Assembly: GCF_022458865.1 (NCBI RefSeq)
Contig: NZ_JAJNMU010000001.1
Span: 310,001 to 374,000, forward strand
DNA: 64,000 nt
Source: Paenibacillus periandrae
GTDB taxonomy: Bacteria > Bacillota > Bacilli > Paenibacillales > NBRC-103111
Direction: 5' to 3'
Part shown: piece after piece, positions 7,348 to 15,412 of the stretch
How the letters are laid out: every line of letters begins with the position of its first letter
How positions within the stretch are numbered: position 1 is the stretch's first letter
Translations under genes and position numbers: made by a program
Notes under the pieces: generated by a model
The model's input: only the letters and a program-made list of their open reading frames with translations
What the model was told of the DNA's origin: nothing
Database searches by the model: none

Positions 7348-9342
7348 TTAGGGCATAAGGGGAAGCGATATCACAAATTGGATGGTCCCTTTATCAGGCT
7401 GAACGACATGAATCCGTCCCCCATGCAAGCGGACGATTTCACTGCAAACCGCTAACCCGATGCCTCTCCCCCCCACTTCCGGAACCTGTTGATAGAAACG
7501 GTCAAACATGCGGTCAAGTGTCTCATCTGTCAGTGCAGCAACCTCATTTTTAAAAATAATTTCCAGCCACGCTTCCTTGTTCTCATAAGACAAACTAACA
7601 TGGCCTGCCGGCAGAGCATATTTAAGCATGTTGGAGGCGATATTATCGAACACTCGTTCCATTAAAAACAAATCTACCTTTACCATCAGCGCGTCTGCTT
7701 CAAACAAATCATCCAACGCTTTGTGCGACCACATGAAACCGCCTCCGCGTATGATCGGCTCGGTCCTTTTATAAAGAAACCTCAGCAAGTCCTCGGAGCT
7801 CATCAGCGCGGGTTGAAAATTCATTTCGTTTTCCTGCAGCCGTGCCAAGTCATTCAGATTCTGTGCCAGCCGTACCGCCCATTCGGATTGCTGCCCGATA
7901 AGCTCCAGATGATGGAGGCCATCCTGCTGAACATGGGCCTGCAGAAGCGTCGATTGTTGTCGAATCAGTGCAATCGGTGCATTCAAGTCGTGTGCGATAT
8001 TATGCAACAAGCGAGAATTGGACCTATGCGATTCAGTGAGCTGTCGTGAGCGCTGCATAACCTTTTGTTCCAGCTGCTCATTGGACTCTGCTAGGCGCAG
8101 GGTGAGTGCCACAGATTCCTGCTTAAGATGAATGTAACGCCGGACGGTAACCGCCATCTGCGTGAGTAAATAGATAAAAAAGCCGGTGTTGATCAGACCT
8201 TCTGATGTAAATGGAATACACAGGTAATAAAAAGAATCACTCAATACAGCAAAAAATGCTATAATTCCCGCTATCGCTCCAGAACGTGCCCCAAGGCGAC
8301 GCTGCTTGACCGCCCTTGCATACACAATACATGAAGCATACAAAAGCGTGCATGTAATCATTACCGTAAATACAGTCAGCCATTGCGTGAAAACAATCGG
8401 TGGTGTCAGCAAAACAAATACAGCAAACATTCCAAAAATTATATAAAGGAACTTCAGTACATATCTGGAAAAAAGCTCAGGGAAGATCGAACTCAGGTAT
8501 TGATTGAGAGCAAGAACGGCTGCTATCTCAATCCAATATTCCAGCTTTGCCTGCCATTCCCACAGCAGATCCGGAAAAAAGGAAATGACCAGCACTTCAC
8601 CAAATAAAAATGTCCGCAGGCCGAGCGAAATCGATAGCAGGCCAAGAAACAAGGTTGAACGCTCTGATATGTATAACGAAGCAAATACTAAATAAAACAA
8701 GCCCATCATCAATAAGGCGCCCGCACTCATGAGATCTCTAACCAAGGGAGGAAGTGAATCTGCTTGAATCGCCCGTTGGCTCCCAATATAAATTTCACTC
8801 CAAATCCCGCCTTTGCGCTGGGCAAAATTGGATACCTGTATATCCATTTGCAGGCTGCTGCTCTCCGGCACGAAGTAAACGTATTCAGGGGCTTCGTAGG
8901 GAACAGTTGTTGAGGCCGTTGTCCCTACCGTACCCAGCTCCTTTAAAAGTCGACCATTGATCCACAAGCGATAGGCTGAGGAAATCTGCTTCATATTTAA
9001 GCCAATTGTCTGCCCCACATCGTCAGGATGCAGTCGGATTTGTAATCGATACGTTCCGAATTGACGGTCCCATTCCTTACCTCCGATGTATGGATTAAAT
9101 TCCCAGCTGGCAGGAACCTCCAAATACCCAGTGTTCGCCTCCGGCCAGCTTTGCCCAGGGTCAACCAGCCTTTCAGGAGCGAATTGCCAATCACCATACA
9201 ACATATAGGAACGATTAGCACCTGACAATGAAAGCTCACTGAAGTCAGCCACTCCCTTGTTCACGCGAGGAATTAACTTCTCATTGGAACATCCCGTGAG
9301 CATAATAACCCATACAAACATGATCACGACCAAGATTCTCAA
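7348..9342 (-). CDS. Membrane sensor histidine kinase with 7TMR-DISM-like sensor
   Basis: A 664-residue histidine kinase. The N-terminus is a lipoprotein-like signal with LTGC (Cys 18). Residues about 40-195 form an extracellular beta-rich domain of the 7TMR-DISM extracellular type (GDWQFAPERL, FGTYRLQI, YRLWINGRLL). Around 205-410 there are several hydrophobic segments, probably seven membrane spans. The kinase has the H-box HNIAHDLNAPIALIRQQ, the N-box DNIASNMLKYA and the G-box GGRGIGLAVC. The ligand may be a carbohydrate, which is inference from this sensor class. It is divergent from a LuxR-type response regulator at 9468, its likely partner. Confidence 0.85.
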   Translation of the reverse strand: MRILVVIMFVWVIMLTGCSNEKLIPRVNKGVADFSELSLSGANRSYMLYGDWQFAPERLVDPGQSWPEANTGYLEVPASWEFNPYIGGKEWDRQFGTYRLQIRLHPDDVGQTIGLNMKQISSAYRLWINGRLLKELGTVGTTASTTVPYEAPEYVYFVPESSSLQMDIQVSNFAQRKGGIWSEIYIGSQRAIQADSLPPLVRDLMSAGALLMMGLFYLVFASLYISERSTLFLGLLSISLGLRTFLFGEVLVISFFPDLLWEWQAKLEYWIEIAAVLALNQYLSSIFPELFSRYVLKFLYIIFGMFAVFVLLTPPIVFTQWLTVFTVMITCTLLYASCIVYARAVKQRRLGARSGAIAGIIAFFAVLSDSFYYLCIPFTSEGLINTGFFIYLLTQMAVTVRRYIHLKQESVALTLRLAESNEQLEQKVMQRSRQLTESHRSNSRLLHNIAHDLNAPIALIRQQSTLLQAHVQQDGLHHLELIGQQSEWAVRLAQNLNDLARLQENEMNFQPALMSSEDLLRFLYKRTEPIIRGGGFMWSHKALDDLFEADALMVKVDLFLMERVFDNIASNMLKYALPAGHVSLSYENKEAWLEIIFKNEVAALTDETLDRMFDRFYQQVPEVGGRGIGLAVCSEIVRLHGGRIHVVQPDKGTIQFVISLPLMP

Positions 9343-9371
9343 CTATGTCCTCCTTCAATTAACAAGCATGC

Positions 9372-9399
9372 TTGAAAATTTACAGCTGTTTCCTATATT
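9372..9399 (+). promoter_or_regulatory. Candidate promoter for the 9468 response regulator
   Basis: TTGAAA and TATATT are separated by 16 bases in the 125-base divergent region between kinase and regulator genes. A fair but not perfect sigma-A match. Confidence 0.45.
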
Positions 9400-9467
9400 A
9401 CATGATACAATAACTTTGCATAGATTAAAAAGGAGAGCTGCATCCAGAAGGATCAAGCGCAAATACC

Positions 9468-10154
9468 ATGATAACCAACACTATTAAAGTCCTGCTCGCC
9501 GAGGATCATTCACTGGTTCGCAGCAGTCTGCAGGAAATCCTGCAAATGAATTCGAAGTATGAGATTATAGCCTCAGTCGCGAGCAGTGAAGAAGCTCTGA
9601 GTGCTCTCCAGAACAGCACTATGTTGCCGGAGCTTTGTATTCTGGATATTCAAATGCCGGATATGGATGGAATTGAATGCACTAAGGCGATCAGAGAGCT
9701 GTATCCTCAAATGAAAATTATTTTGCTGACAGCTTATGATGATGATATTTACATGGAAGAGGGTACCATTGCCAGAATCAACGGGTATCTGCTCAAAGAC
9801 ATGAATGTCGAATCCTTTTATCGATCGGTCGAAATGGTTATGGAAGGCCAGTTTGTTGCACCAATCAAGCTGATCAACAACATATCCAGCAGAATCACTC
9901 AGCTTAAGGAACTTGAAAGAAACACAACCATCAATGATCTGAGCAAGCTGCTATCCAAGTATAGCTCTTCACTTGACGATAAGGAACTGGAAATAGTCAG
10001 GCTGATTTGGCAAGGCTGGAGTAACCGGATGATCGCTGAGGATCTGTATATTACCGAAGGCACTGTAAAAAATTATGTATCACGCATGTATCGAAAATTA
10101 AGCATCAACACACGTTCTGAGCTTTTACAATTATTAGCTGAAAAGCAGGAGTAA
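9468..10154 (+). CDS. NarL/LuxR-family response regulator
   Basis: A 228-residue response regulator. The receiver domain occupies about residues 6-125, with acidic residues in LLAEDHSLVRSSL, the phosphoacceptor Asp in LCILDIQMPDMDGIECT and the Lys in GYLLKDM. The C-terminal HTH has the LuxR signature LDDKELEIVRLIWQGWSNRMIAEDLYITEGTVKNYVSRMYRKL. No strong ribosome binding site is seen (AAGGAT lies 14 bases before the ATG), so the start is less certain. The divergent kinase is the probable partner, although its dimerisation domain is not of the HisKA_3 class that usually pairs with NarL regulators. Confidence 0.9.
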   Translation: MITNTIKVLLAEDHSLVRSSLQEILQMNSKYEIIASVASSEEALSALQNSTMLPELCILDIQMPDMDGIECTKAIRELYPQMKIILLTAYDDDIYMEEGTIARINGYLLKDMNVESFYRSVEMVMEGQFVAPIKLINNISSRITQLKELERNTTINDLSKLLSKYSSSLDDKELEIVRLIWQGWSNRMIAEDLYITEGTVKNYVSRMYRKLSINTRSELLQLLAEKQE

Positions 10155-10263
10155 TCGCTATTTCAGATTTGGAACAAGCTGTAATCATAATGTAATCCAA
10201 ATTTAACAATCGTACCCATATATCGACAGCTACTGCAGAATCTCCCTGCTATATTAGTAGTAG

Positions 10264-10280
10264 GCTTAGCTCAGCTAAGC
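10264..10280. promoter_or_regulatory. Perfect 17-base inverted repeat before the acidic protein gene
   Basis: GCTTAGCT-C-AGCTAAGC lies 18 bases before the ATG of the acidic protein, just upstream of its ribosome binding site. It could be an operator or a leader hairpin. Confidence 0.55.
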
Positions 10281-10298
10281 ACAATTGGAGGGATACAT

Positions 10299-10535
10299 AT
10301 GAGTGAAGTTGAAAACGAAGCGATTGTGGTTGACGAAGAGGCAACAGCTGCAGAAGCACAGGAGGAAGCAGTAGGCGAAGCCGAGGTTGAGGCAGAGGAC
10401 GTTCAGGCTGAAGCTGAAGAGGAAGAGGCCGTCGAGGAAGAAGAAGCAGATGAGGCGGAGTCTGAGGACGCGGATGGAGAAATTTCCGATTCGGCGGAAG
10501 AAGCAGACGATATTGTCACCGAGCCTGTGGAGTAG
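10299..10535 (+). CDS. Small extremely acidic protein of unknown function
   Basis: A 78-residue protein, not recognised as any family. By my count 37 residues are Glu or Asp and there is no Lys, Arg or His and no aromatic residue or Cys. It is mostly Glu, Ala, Asp and Val with runs such as EEEEAVEEEEADEAE, so it is probably disordered or helical at low pH. It is believable as a gene: TTGGAGGG lies 9 bases before the ATG, a perfect inverted repeat lies just upstream, and a clean terminator follows 25 bases after the stop. It follows the response regulator on the same strand. An alternative is an acidic spore or DNA-mimic protein, which is speculation. Confidence 0.7.
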   Translation: MSEVENEAIVVDEEATAAEAQEEAVGEAEVEAEDVQAEAEEEEAVEEEEADEAESEDADGEISDSAEEADDIVTEPVE

Positions 10536-10560
10536 CACTTATGTATTATTTTTACGCGAA

Positions 10561-10587
10561 GAGTCCGACGGATCGGACTCTTTTTTT
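10561..10587 (+). terminator. Rho-independent terminator after the acidic protein gene
   Basis: GAGTCCGA-CGGA-TCGGACTC, a perfect 8-bp stem with a 4-base loop, is followed by seven T. Confidence 0.92.
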
Positions 10588-10619
10588 GCAACCGCTTCCT
10601 CCAAGCTTCTCAATCGACA

Positions 10620-10676
10620 AAAATCACAAAGAAGCGGAGGATGTGATCATCCTGTTCCGCTTCTTTGTGGTTTTTC
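10620..10676 (-). terminator. Terminator of the spoIIIA operon
   Basis: CACAAAGAAGCGGA and its complement TCCGCTTCTTTGTG form a 14-bp stem around a 17-base loop. The minus-strand side ends in ATTTTTG. It lies 33 bases after the spoIIIAH stop. Confidence 0.8.
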
Positions 10677-10708
10677 ATTGATATCGGATTATATGATTCT
10701 GTGGTCTG

Positions 10709-11647
10709 TTAAGGTACAAATTGTACAACTATTTTATCAGCCGCAACGTTCATTTCCTGCATAACCTTATCGATAATGCTGACTGCCTGGCTTTTTTCCA
10801 GCTTATTGCTTTGAACAGTGACCCTCCATTTGCTGGCTTCCTCGGTAATGACGGCTTGCGGGAATTCCTTCATCAATGTGTCTTCCAGGTTGGTGACCTT
10901 GGCTTCTTGATCCTGAAGCTTTCTCAGCTCTGCTTCTGCATTCGCTGCGGCTGTGGCGCTCTGCTTCGGATCAGCCAGAATCGTCATCCATTTTTCGGTC
11001 AGCTTGGCAAGCTCCTCATTACGTTTTAACCCAAGTCCTGCAAAATAGTCGCTGCCTGACTTCACCTGTGTCATAACCTGCTGCAGCACTTTAGCATCCT
11101 CTGCACTCACCGCATCGTTGGCTTTGGCAGTAGGCTGTGCAGTAGTTGCACTGGCCTGGGGTGTAGTCTTCGAATCCTTTGCAGCTGCTCCACTGCTTGC
11201 TTTAGGATCGGCAGCAGCTGGAGTCGTCGCTTTGGTTGTTGGTGCAGCCGGAGCTGCTGGATTAGCTGTAGGTGCGGCTGGGGTAGTTGGATTCACTGCA
11301 GCGTTCGTCCCGGCGCTTGGAGCTGCCGCACTGGATGGCTGCTTAGTATCCACAGCGGCAGGCGTGCCTGATTTGGTATCAGTTTTGGCAGCAGCCTGAG
11401 GCGTCGTTTTGGACTCAACCGGCTTGACGTTCAGATCATTGGTGTTGATAACAATTTCCTTGGCAGAAAGTCCAGTTGTGCTGTCCGTTCCTTTGGCTGT
11501 ACCATTTGTTGGAGTTCCCGTTGTTGAAGCACCTGTTGACGTAAACTCAAGCTTGCTGACGTCTTCTGTAAACAAATAATAAGCAGATAACACGACCATC
11601 AGACTGAGCATGGATACCAACCAGATTGTTTGTCTTTTTGAGTTCAT
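10709..11647 (-). CDS. spoIIIAH: Stage III sporulation protein AH
   Basis: SpoIIIAH sits in the mother-cell membrane, binds forespore SpoIIQ across the intermembrane space, and forms part of the feeding-tube channel. The 312-residue protein has one N-terminal transmembrane segment (residues 8-26) and a C-terminal YscJ/FliF-like ring domain (about 180-312, with VMQEMNVAADKIVVQFV at the end). Between them, about residues 78-178 form an Ala/Thr/Pro-rich low-complexity linker, making the protein longer than the roughly 220 residues of Bacillus subtilis. It is last in the operon, 195 bases after spoIIIAG, and its ribosome binding site is part of a repeat array. Confidence 0.93.
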   Translation of the reverse strand: MNSKRQTIWLVSMLSLMVVLSAYYLFTEDVSKLEFTSTGASTTGTPTNGTAKGTDSTTGLSAKEIVINTNDLNVKPVESKTTPQAAAKTDTKSGTPAAVDTKQPSSAAAPSAGTNAAVNPTTPAAPTANPAAPAAPTTKATTPAAADPKASSGAAAKDSKTTPQASATTAQPTAKANDAVSAEDAKVLQQVMTQVKSGSDYFAGLGLKRNEELAKLTEKWMTILADPKQSATAAANAEAELRKLQDQEAKVTNLEDTLMKEFPQAVITEEASKWRVTVQSNKLEKSQAVSIIDKVMQEMNVAADKIVVQFVP

Positions 11648-11654
11648 TGTTTTG

Positions 11655-11839
11655 CCTCCTTAGAGTTTTCGTAGAAAACTTACTTCGTAAGCATCTACTA
11701 TGTTTTTACGCCAGCAAAAACTTACTTCGTAAGCATTACTGAGTTTTCGTAAAAAACTTACTTCGTAAGCATCTACTATGTTTTTGCGCCAGCAAAAACT
11801 GGCTTCGCAAGCTTCATCAGGTATTCATAGAAAACCTGA
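11655..11839 (-). repeat. Tandem array of the dispersed hairpin repeat upstream of spoIIIAH
   Basis: The gap between spoIIIAG and spoIIIAH holds four full hairpin units plus a partial one. On the plus strand units start near 11664, 11702, 11742 and 11780, each with a stem of the AGTTTTC/GAAAACT or GTTTTT/AAAAAC type followed by TTACTTCGTAAGC (GGCTTCGCAAGC in the fourth). Units 1-2 are repeated as units 3-4 with a 78-base period. The copy next to spoIIIAH ends in AAGGAGG, its ribosome binding site. Confidence 0.88.
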
Positions 11840-11842
11840 TGT

Positions 11843-12475
11843 TTATTGTTTTCGGGGAAGTATGGAAATGCGGTTGGCCGGAACGTCCAGACCTCTTTCC
11901 ACGGCCTCGGTCATCATTTTTTTGACAGTCAAATTCTCGGCTCCCTTGGCCACGACAACGACGCCTCTGATTTTGGGCTTGATCGTTTTGGTCACAAGGG
12001 GTTGTTTCCCCCCGGATACTTCGTAGATGACCACTTCCCCACTTCGTGTGACATCACTGATATGGCGGGTTGCACCATGCTGATCCTTCTCATTGGTTAC
12101 CTGCTGAGTATCCTTCGTATTCCGCTCGACAGCAATCTCCTCGGTAGAATCAATCGTTACCAGTACCTCCACCTCACCCACACCGACAATTTTGCTCAAC
12201 AACTCCTTTAGCTGTGATTGGTAGGCTTCCTCATATTCACGAAAGGTGCTCCGTTCCTTGCTTGAGGAGCCAAATACAGGCTTGGCTGTCTCAGTAGGAG
12301 AGGCTCGGCCTTCCCCGATAGGATCCACATCCTTGACCTGAATAAAAGAATTCAGCACCATACACGCCGCTCCCACCAGTCCAAGCAGCAGCAGCCAGCG
12401 AAATGTCTGAATGCGTTTGGTTCCATTCGGTCCACCACCGAGCCATTTCTCGATCCATTTCATCAGACTTCCCAT
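11843..12475 (-). CDS. spoIIIAG: Stage III sporulation protein AG
   Basis: SpoIIIAG forms a large ring in the mother-cell membrane as part of the SpoIIIA-SpoIIQ complex. The 210-residue protein has one transmembrane segment (about residues 25-45, WLLLLGLVGAACMVLNSFI) and a ring-building domain with LKELLSKIVGVGEVEVLVTID, then the beta region and IRGVVVVAKGAENLTVK near the end. The ATG at 12475 is chosen because GGAGG lies 8 bases upstream. It sits 70 bases after spoIIIAF. Confidence 0.94.
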   Translation of the reverse strand: MGSLMKWIEKWLGGGPNGTKRIQTFRWLLLLGLVGAACMVLNSFIQVKDVDPIGEGRASPTETAKPVFGSSSKERSTFREYEEAYQSQLKELLSKIVGVGEVEVLVTIDSTEEIAVERNTKDTQQVTNEKDQHGATRHISDVTRSGEVVIYEVSGGKQPLVTKTIKPKIRGVVVVAKGAENLTVKKMMTEAVERGLDVPANRISILPRKQ

Positions 12476-12545
12476 CGGTTCCACCTCCCCCCTGCACCCT
12501 TCCCTGATTAAATAAAATGCCTGCCGTTCTGCACCAACTTGTGAG

Positions 12546-13409
12546 CTAACGCTTTTCCCCTGTAACCACTACATCTATACGGTCCTCCTGCACCTGCCAT
12601 GTCTTGCTAAGCAGCATGCGGATTTGTGATTGCTGCTGCTCATAGCCAGTATTTGAATTCGACTTCTGTCTATTCCCTGAGGAGCCATTAGTGCTTACCG
12701 CTTTACTATCTGTCGTCTGTCTCTTGTCCCCTCCTCCCATTGAGGTACTATCGTTCTGACCGCTGACCGCTTCAATCGAGATGTCTACGGGCTTTACAGG
12801 CTCCACCTGAAAGGTGTTGACTGTCTGCGCCTGTATCTTGGATGAGACCGACGCCGGTTGATAAGCGACCTGTGCACGGATGCTGCGGATTTGCATCTGT
12901 CCATTTGCATCCTTCCCAGTTTCCAGCTTCAAATCTCCTACCTTATAAGCCGGTGTTTGTTCAATATTTTGTTTCATTAAAGTAATGATTTGCTGCTGCA
13001 TCAGCTTCTGAGATCGCTCCTCCTGCTGTATTTTCAGCGCCTCTGCCTGCTGTTGAATGCTTCCGAGCGACTGCATGCTGCCGGACGCCCCTTGCATCTG
13101 TGACGGCTGTAAGGTTTGTCCCGGGCCTCCTGCTTGCGACGCTGGAGATGAAGCCTGGAAAACAGGCAGGGCTGCACCAGATGCCGAATTATTTTGAAAA
13201 AGAGATTGTGCCTGGCTCAGCATCAGATCAACAGAGGTCGACTTTTGAAACAATGAAAATAGCGGTTGAAGCAGGGTGAGTAAAATAAAAAGGCTGATGA
13301 CTGTTTTCACATAACGCTGCATCGTCTGATTCGGCAGCAGGATGTCCACAAAAGTCGCGAGCAGGATCACCATAATGATCGATTTCAACCAATCGGATAA
13401 CCAGCCCAT
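12546..13409 (-). CDS. spoIIIAF: Stage III sporulation protein AF
   Basis: SpoIIIAF is a membrane component of the SpoIIIA complex. Two N-terminal transmembrane segments are seen (about 8-27, SIIMVILLATFVDILLP, and about 35-52, TVISLFILLTLLQPL), followed by a soluble ring-like domain ending in MLLSKTWQVQEDRIDVVVTG. At 287 residues it is longer than the roughly 206 of Bacillus subtilis. The excess is a Ser/Gln/Ala-rich region around residues 65-150 and a Ser/Asn-rich stretch around 220-255. It lies 39 bases downstream of spoIIIAE. Confidence 0.92.
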   Translation of the reverse strand: MGWLSDWLKSIIMVILLATFVDILLPNQTMQRYVKTVISLFILLTLLQPLFSLFQKSTSVDLMLSQAQSLFQNNSASGAALPVFQASSPASQAGGPGQTLQPSQMQGASGSMQSLGSIQQQAEALKIQQEERSQKLMQQQIITLMKQNIEQTPAYKVGDLKLETGKDANGQMQIRSIRAQVAYQPASVSSKIQAQTVNTFQVEPVKPVDISIEAVSGQNDSTSMGGGDKRQTTDSKAVSTNGSSGNRQKSNSNTGYEQQQSQIRMLLSKTWQVQEDRIDVVVTGEKR

Positions 13410-13448
13410 CCTATTCCCTCCTCTGTCATCCCTATCTGCGTGCGACGA

Positions 13449-14735
13449 TCATCGCATCATCACAGAAAGATTGCCTGCTGCTATAAGCATCGTAATAGCC
13501 AGAAAAAACATCAGTCCAACCACAGCCAAGGCAGCAAAAACATAAATCAGGCTTTTTCCTATCGTATCCAGACAAGCAATGATAGGACTATCCCCAAGCG
13601 GCTGCATGACAGCTGCTGACAGGTTGTATATCAAGGCTAACGCCATTATTTTCAATGCAGGAAAAGCACACAAAATGAGCAGGATCACCAGTCCGACAAG
13701 TCCCACAGCATTCTTGACCAGCAGCGAAGCGCCTATCACCGTCTCCGAGGCATCCGAGAACATTTTACCTACGACAGGCACGAAGTTCCCGGCAATATAT
13801 TTGGCTGTACGGATCGTGACCCCATCCACGATGGCACTGCCTGCCCCACGAACTGAAATGACTCCGAGAAATACGGTAATAAACACTCCAAGACACCCTA
13901 CACTTATCGTTCTGAGTAGATTAGCCAGCTGGGTCACCTTGTATTTGTCAGACAGAGAGCTGACGATATGCAGCACAGCTGAAAAGAACAGCAGCGGGAA
14001 TACAATCAGATAAATGCCCGTCCCGACTGCATGGATCATAAATACGATTAACGGGTGCAGGACAGAAACGGAAACCATATTTCCCATCGAAGCCAGCAGT
14101 GTAAGCAGAAGCGGGACAATCGCGATCATAAAATGAATCATCTCGCTGATTGCCGCATTCGCATATCCGATGGCGACCGTAAAGCTGTTCACAGCCATGA
14201 TCATCAATACCATAAAAATAATCGCATAGGCCACTTTACTTACATTGTTTTTTTCAAAGGAGCTTTGCAGCGTCTCCAGCAGCATGCTGAATATGGATAA
14301 CACGACGATGGACGCCAGCAGCTTGCCATTATATACGAGCTCATGGAAGAAATAACGAAAAATACCGGACAAGATCGTACTCATCTGAAAATCCTTGGCC
14401 CCGGTCAACAGCTCATTAAAGGTTGGTGTCTTGCTGTCCGGAAAATAGCCTCCATACGTTTGCATCAGCTTGGTCCAATACTGCTCAACGGGATCGGTTT
14501 GCAGCCTTTCGGCTTCTTCCTTAATAATTTGCTCGACCGGACCAGCGGCTTCAACATGGGCTATGCCTGCTGTACCATTTGTAAAACCTATGCCACCCAG
14601 TCCACCTATGAACAAGTACAGGAAGCATATCAGCAGCAGCCAACCCCATTTGATTCCCATTTTATTTGTATCTCCATAAAGGGTAGCTGTAAGCGGTGTG
14701 GTGGTGGATCGTTTCCAAGTCTTGTAGGGCATCAT
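13449..14735 (-). CDS. spoIIIAE: Stage III sporulation protein AE
   Basis: SpoIIIAE is the large polytopic membrane protein of the SpoIIIA complex. The 428-residue protein has a signal-like N-terminal hydrophobic stretch, an outer segment (PVEQIIKEEAERLQTDPVEQYW), then several transmembrane segments. Conserved stretches include GAGSAIVDGVTIRTAKYIAGNFVPVVGKMFSDA and MALALIYNLSAAVMQPLGDSPI. The ATG at 14735 has AGGAG 9 bases upstream; the in-frame ATG at 14744 abuts that site. Confidence 0.95.
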   Translation of the reverse strand: MMPYKTWKRSTTTPLTATLYGDTNKMGIKWGWLLLICFLYLFIGGLGGIGFTNGTAGIAHVEAAGPVEQIIKEEAERLQTDPVEQYWTKLMQTYGGYFPDSKTPTFNELLTGAKDFQMSTILSGIFRYFFHELVYNGKLLASIVVLSIFSMLLETLQSSFEKNNVSKVAYAIIFMVLMIMAVNSFTVAIGYANAAISEMIHFMIAIVPLLLTLLASMGNMVSVSVLHPLIVFMIHAVGTGIYLIVFPLLFFSAVLHIVSSLSDKYKVTQLANLLRTISVGCLGVFITVFLGVISVRGAGSAIVDGVTIRTAKYIAGNFVPVVGKMFSDASETVIGASLLVKNAVGLVGLVILLILCAFPALKIMALALIYNLSAAVMQPLGDSPIIACLDTIGKSLIYVFAALAVVGLMFFLAITMLIAAGNLSVMMR

Positions 14736-14768
14736 TTGCTTCATCTCCTGGAACCATGCGACTTTACG

Positions 14769-15158
14769 TTAGGCTGGAAGCAGCTTCACGACCGTTTCTA
14801 TAATGACGGATACGATGGGAATCGCCATTACCATTATTAATACTTTGCCGGATAGCTCGATCTTGGAGGCAATCGATTCCTGACCCGCGTCCCTGACAAT
14901 TTGGGCACCAAATTCGGCAATGTAGGCGATCCCGATAATTTTGAGAATGGTTTTAAGGAAAATCATATCTATGCTTGCTTTTGTCGCTAAATCCTCCAGT
15001 ACTTGAATGACCGTTGATATTTTGCCGATAAGAAACAAAAAGATGGTGATTCCCGTAAACGCGACGATCAGAAAAGCAAACATCGGCTTTTGTTCCTTGA
15101 TGATCAGAACGAGAACGGTGGCGAACAGGCTCAGGCCCACTATTTGAATGATCTCCAA
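14769..15158 (-). CDS. spoIIIAD: Stage III sporulation protein AD
   Basis: A 129-residue membrane protein of the SpoIIIA complex, almost entirely hydrophobic with four or so spans. It contains IIKEQKPMFAFLIVAFTG, LKTILKIIGIAYIAEFGAQIVRDAGQESIASKIELSGKVLI and a C-terminal LLP motif, all conserved in the family. It follows spoIIIAC by 10 bases. Confidence 0.95.
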   Translation of the reverse strand: MEIIQIVGLSLFATVLVLIIKEQKPMFAFLIVAFTGITIFLFLIGKISTVIQVLEDLATKASIDMIFLKTILKIIGIAYIAEFGAQIVRDAGQESIASKIELSGKVLIMVMAIPIVSVIIETVVKLLPA

Positions 15159-15168
15159 GACGATTCAC

Positions 15169-15372
15169 CTACTGGAATAAGAAAATAGTTTTGATTTCCT
15201 TGAACAGGCTGTCCAGCATTCTGACAACCATAAACAGCACAACGACAAATCCGATTAATGTCACCCAATGCGCCATATCTTCCTTGCCCATTTGCTTCAG
15301 TACGGTGTGAATCATCGCGATAATAATTCCGATTCCGGCTATCTGAAATATCGCACTTACGTCAACGTTCAT
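15169..15372 (-). CDS. spoIIIAC: Stage III sporulation protein AC
   Basis: A 67-residue protein with two transmembrane segments (IFQIAGIGIIIAMIHTVLKQMG and WVTLIGFVVVLFMVVRML), the normal size and pattern for SpoIIIAC. It lies between spoIIIAB (40-base gap) and spoIIIAD (10-base gap). Confidence 0.95.
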   Translation of the reverse strand: MNVDVSAIFQIAGIGIIIAMIHTVLKQMGKEDMAHWVTLIGFVVVLFMVVRMLDSLFKEIKTIFLFQ

Positions 15373-15412
15373 TCACGGCACCTCACCTCTAACCTCTAGC
15401 CCCTTAATTCCT

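Noticed and set aside
10201..10263. Promoter for the acidic protein (TCGACA and TATATT)
   Set aside because: The spacing is about 21 bases, too long for a sigma-A promoter, so it was not listed.
10275..10538. An 87-codon hydrophobic Cys/Phe-rich frame opposite the acidic protein
   Set aside because: It is the antisense shadow of the Glu-rich codons; the plus strand has the ribosome binding site, palindrome and terminator.
11118..11399. A 93-codon Ala/Val/Gly frame opposite spoIIIAH
   Set aside because: It is the complement of the Ala/Thr/Pro linker of SpoIIIAH and has no start signals.
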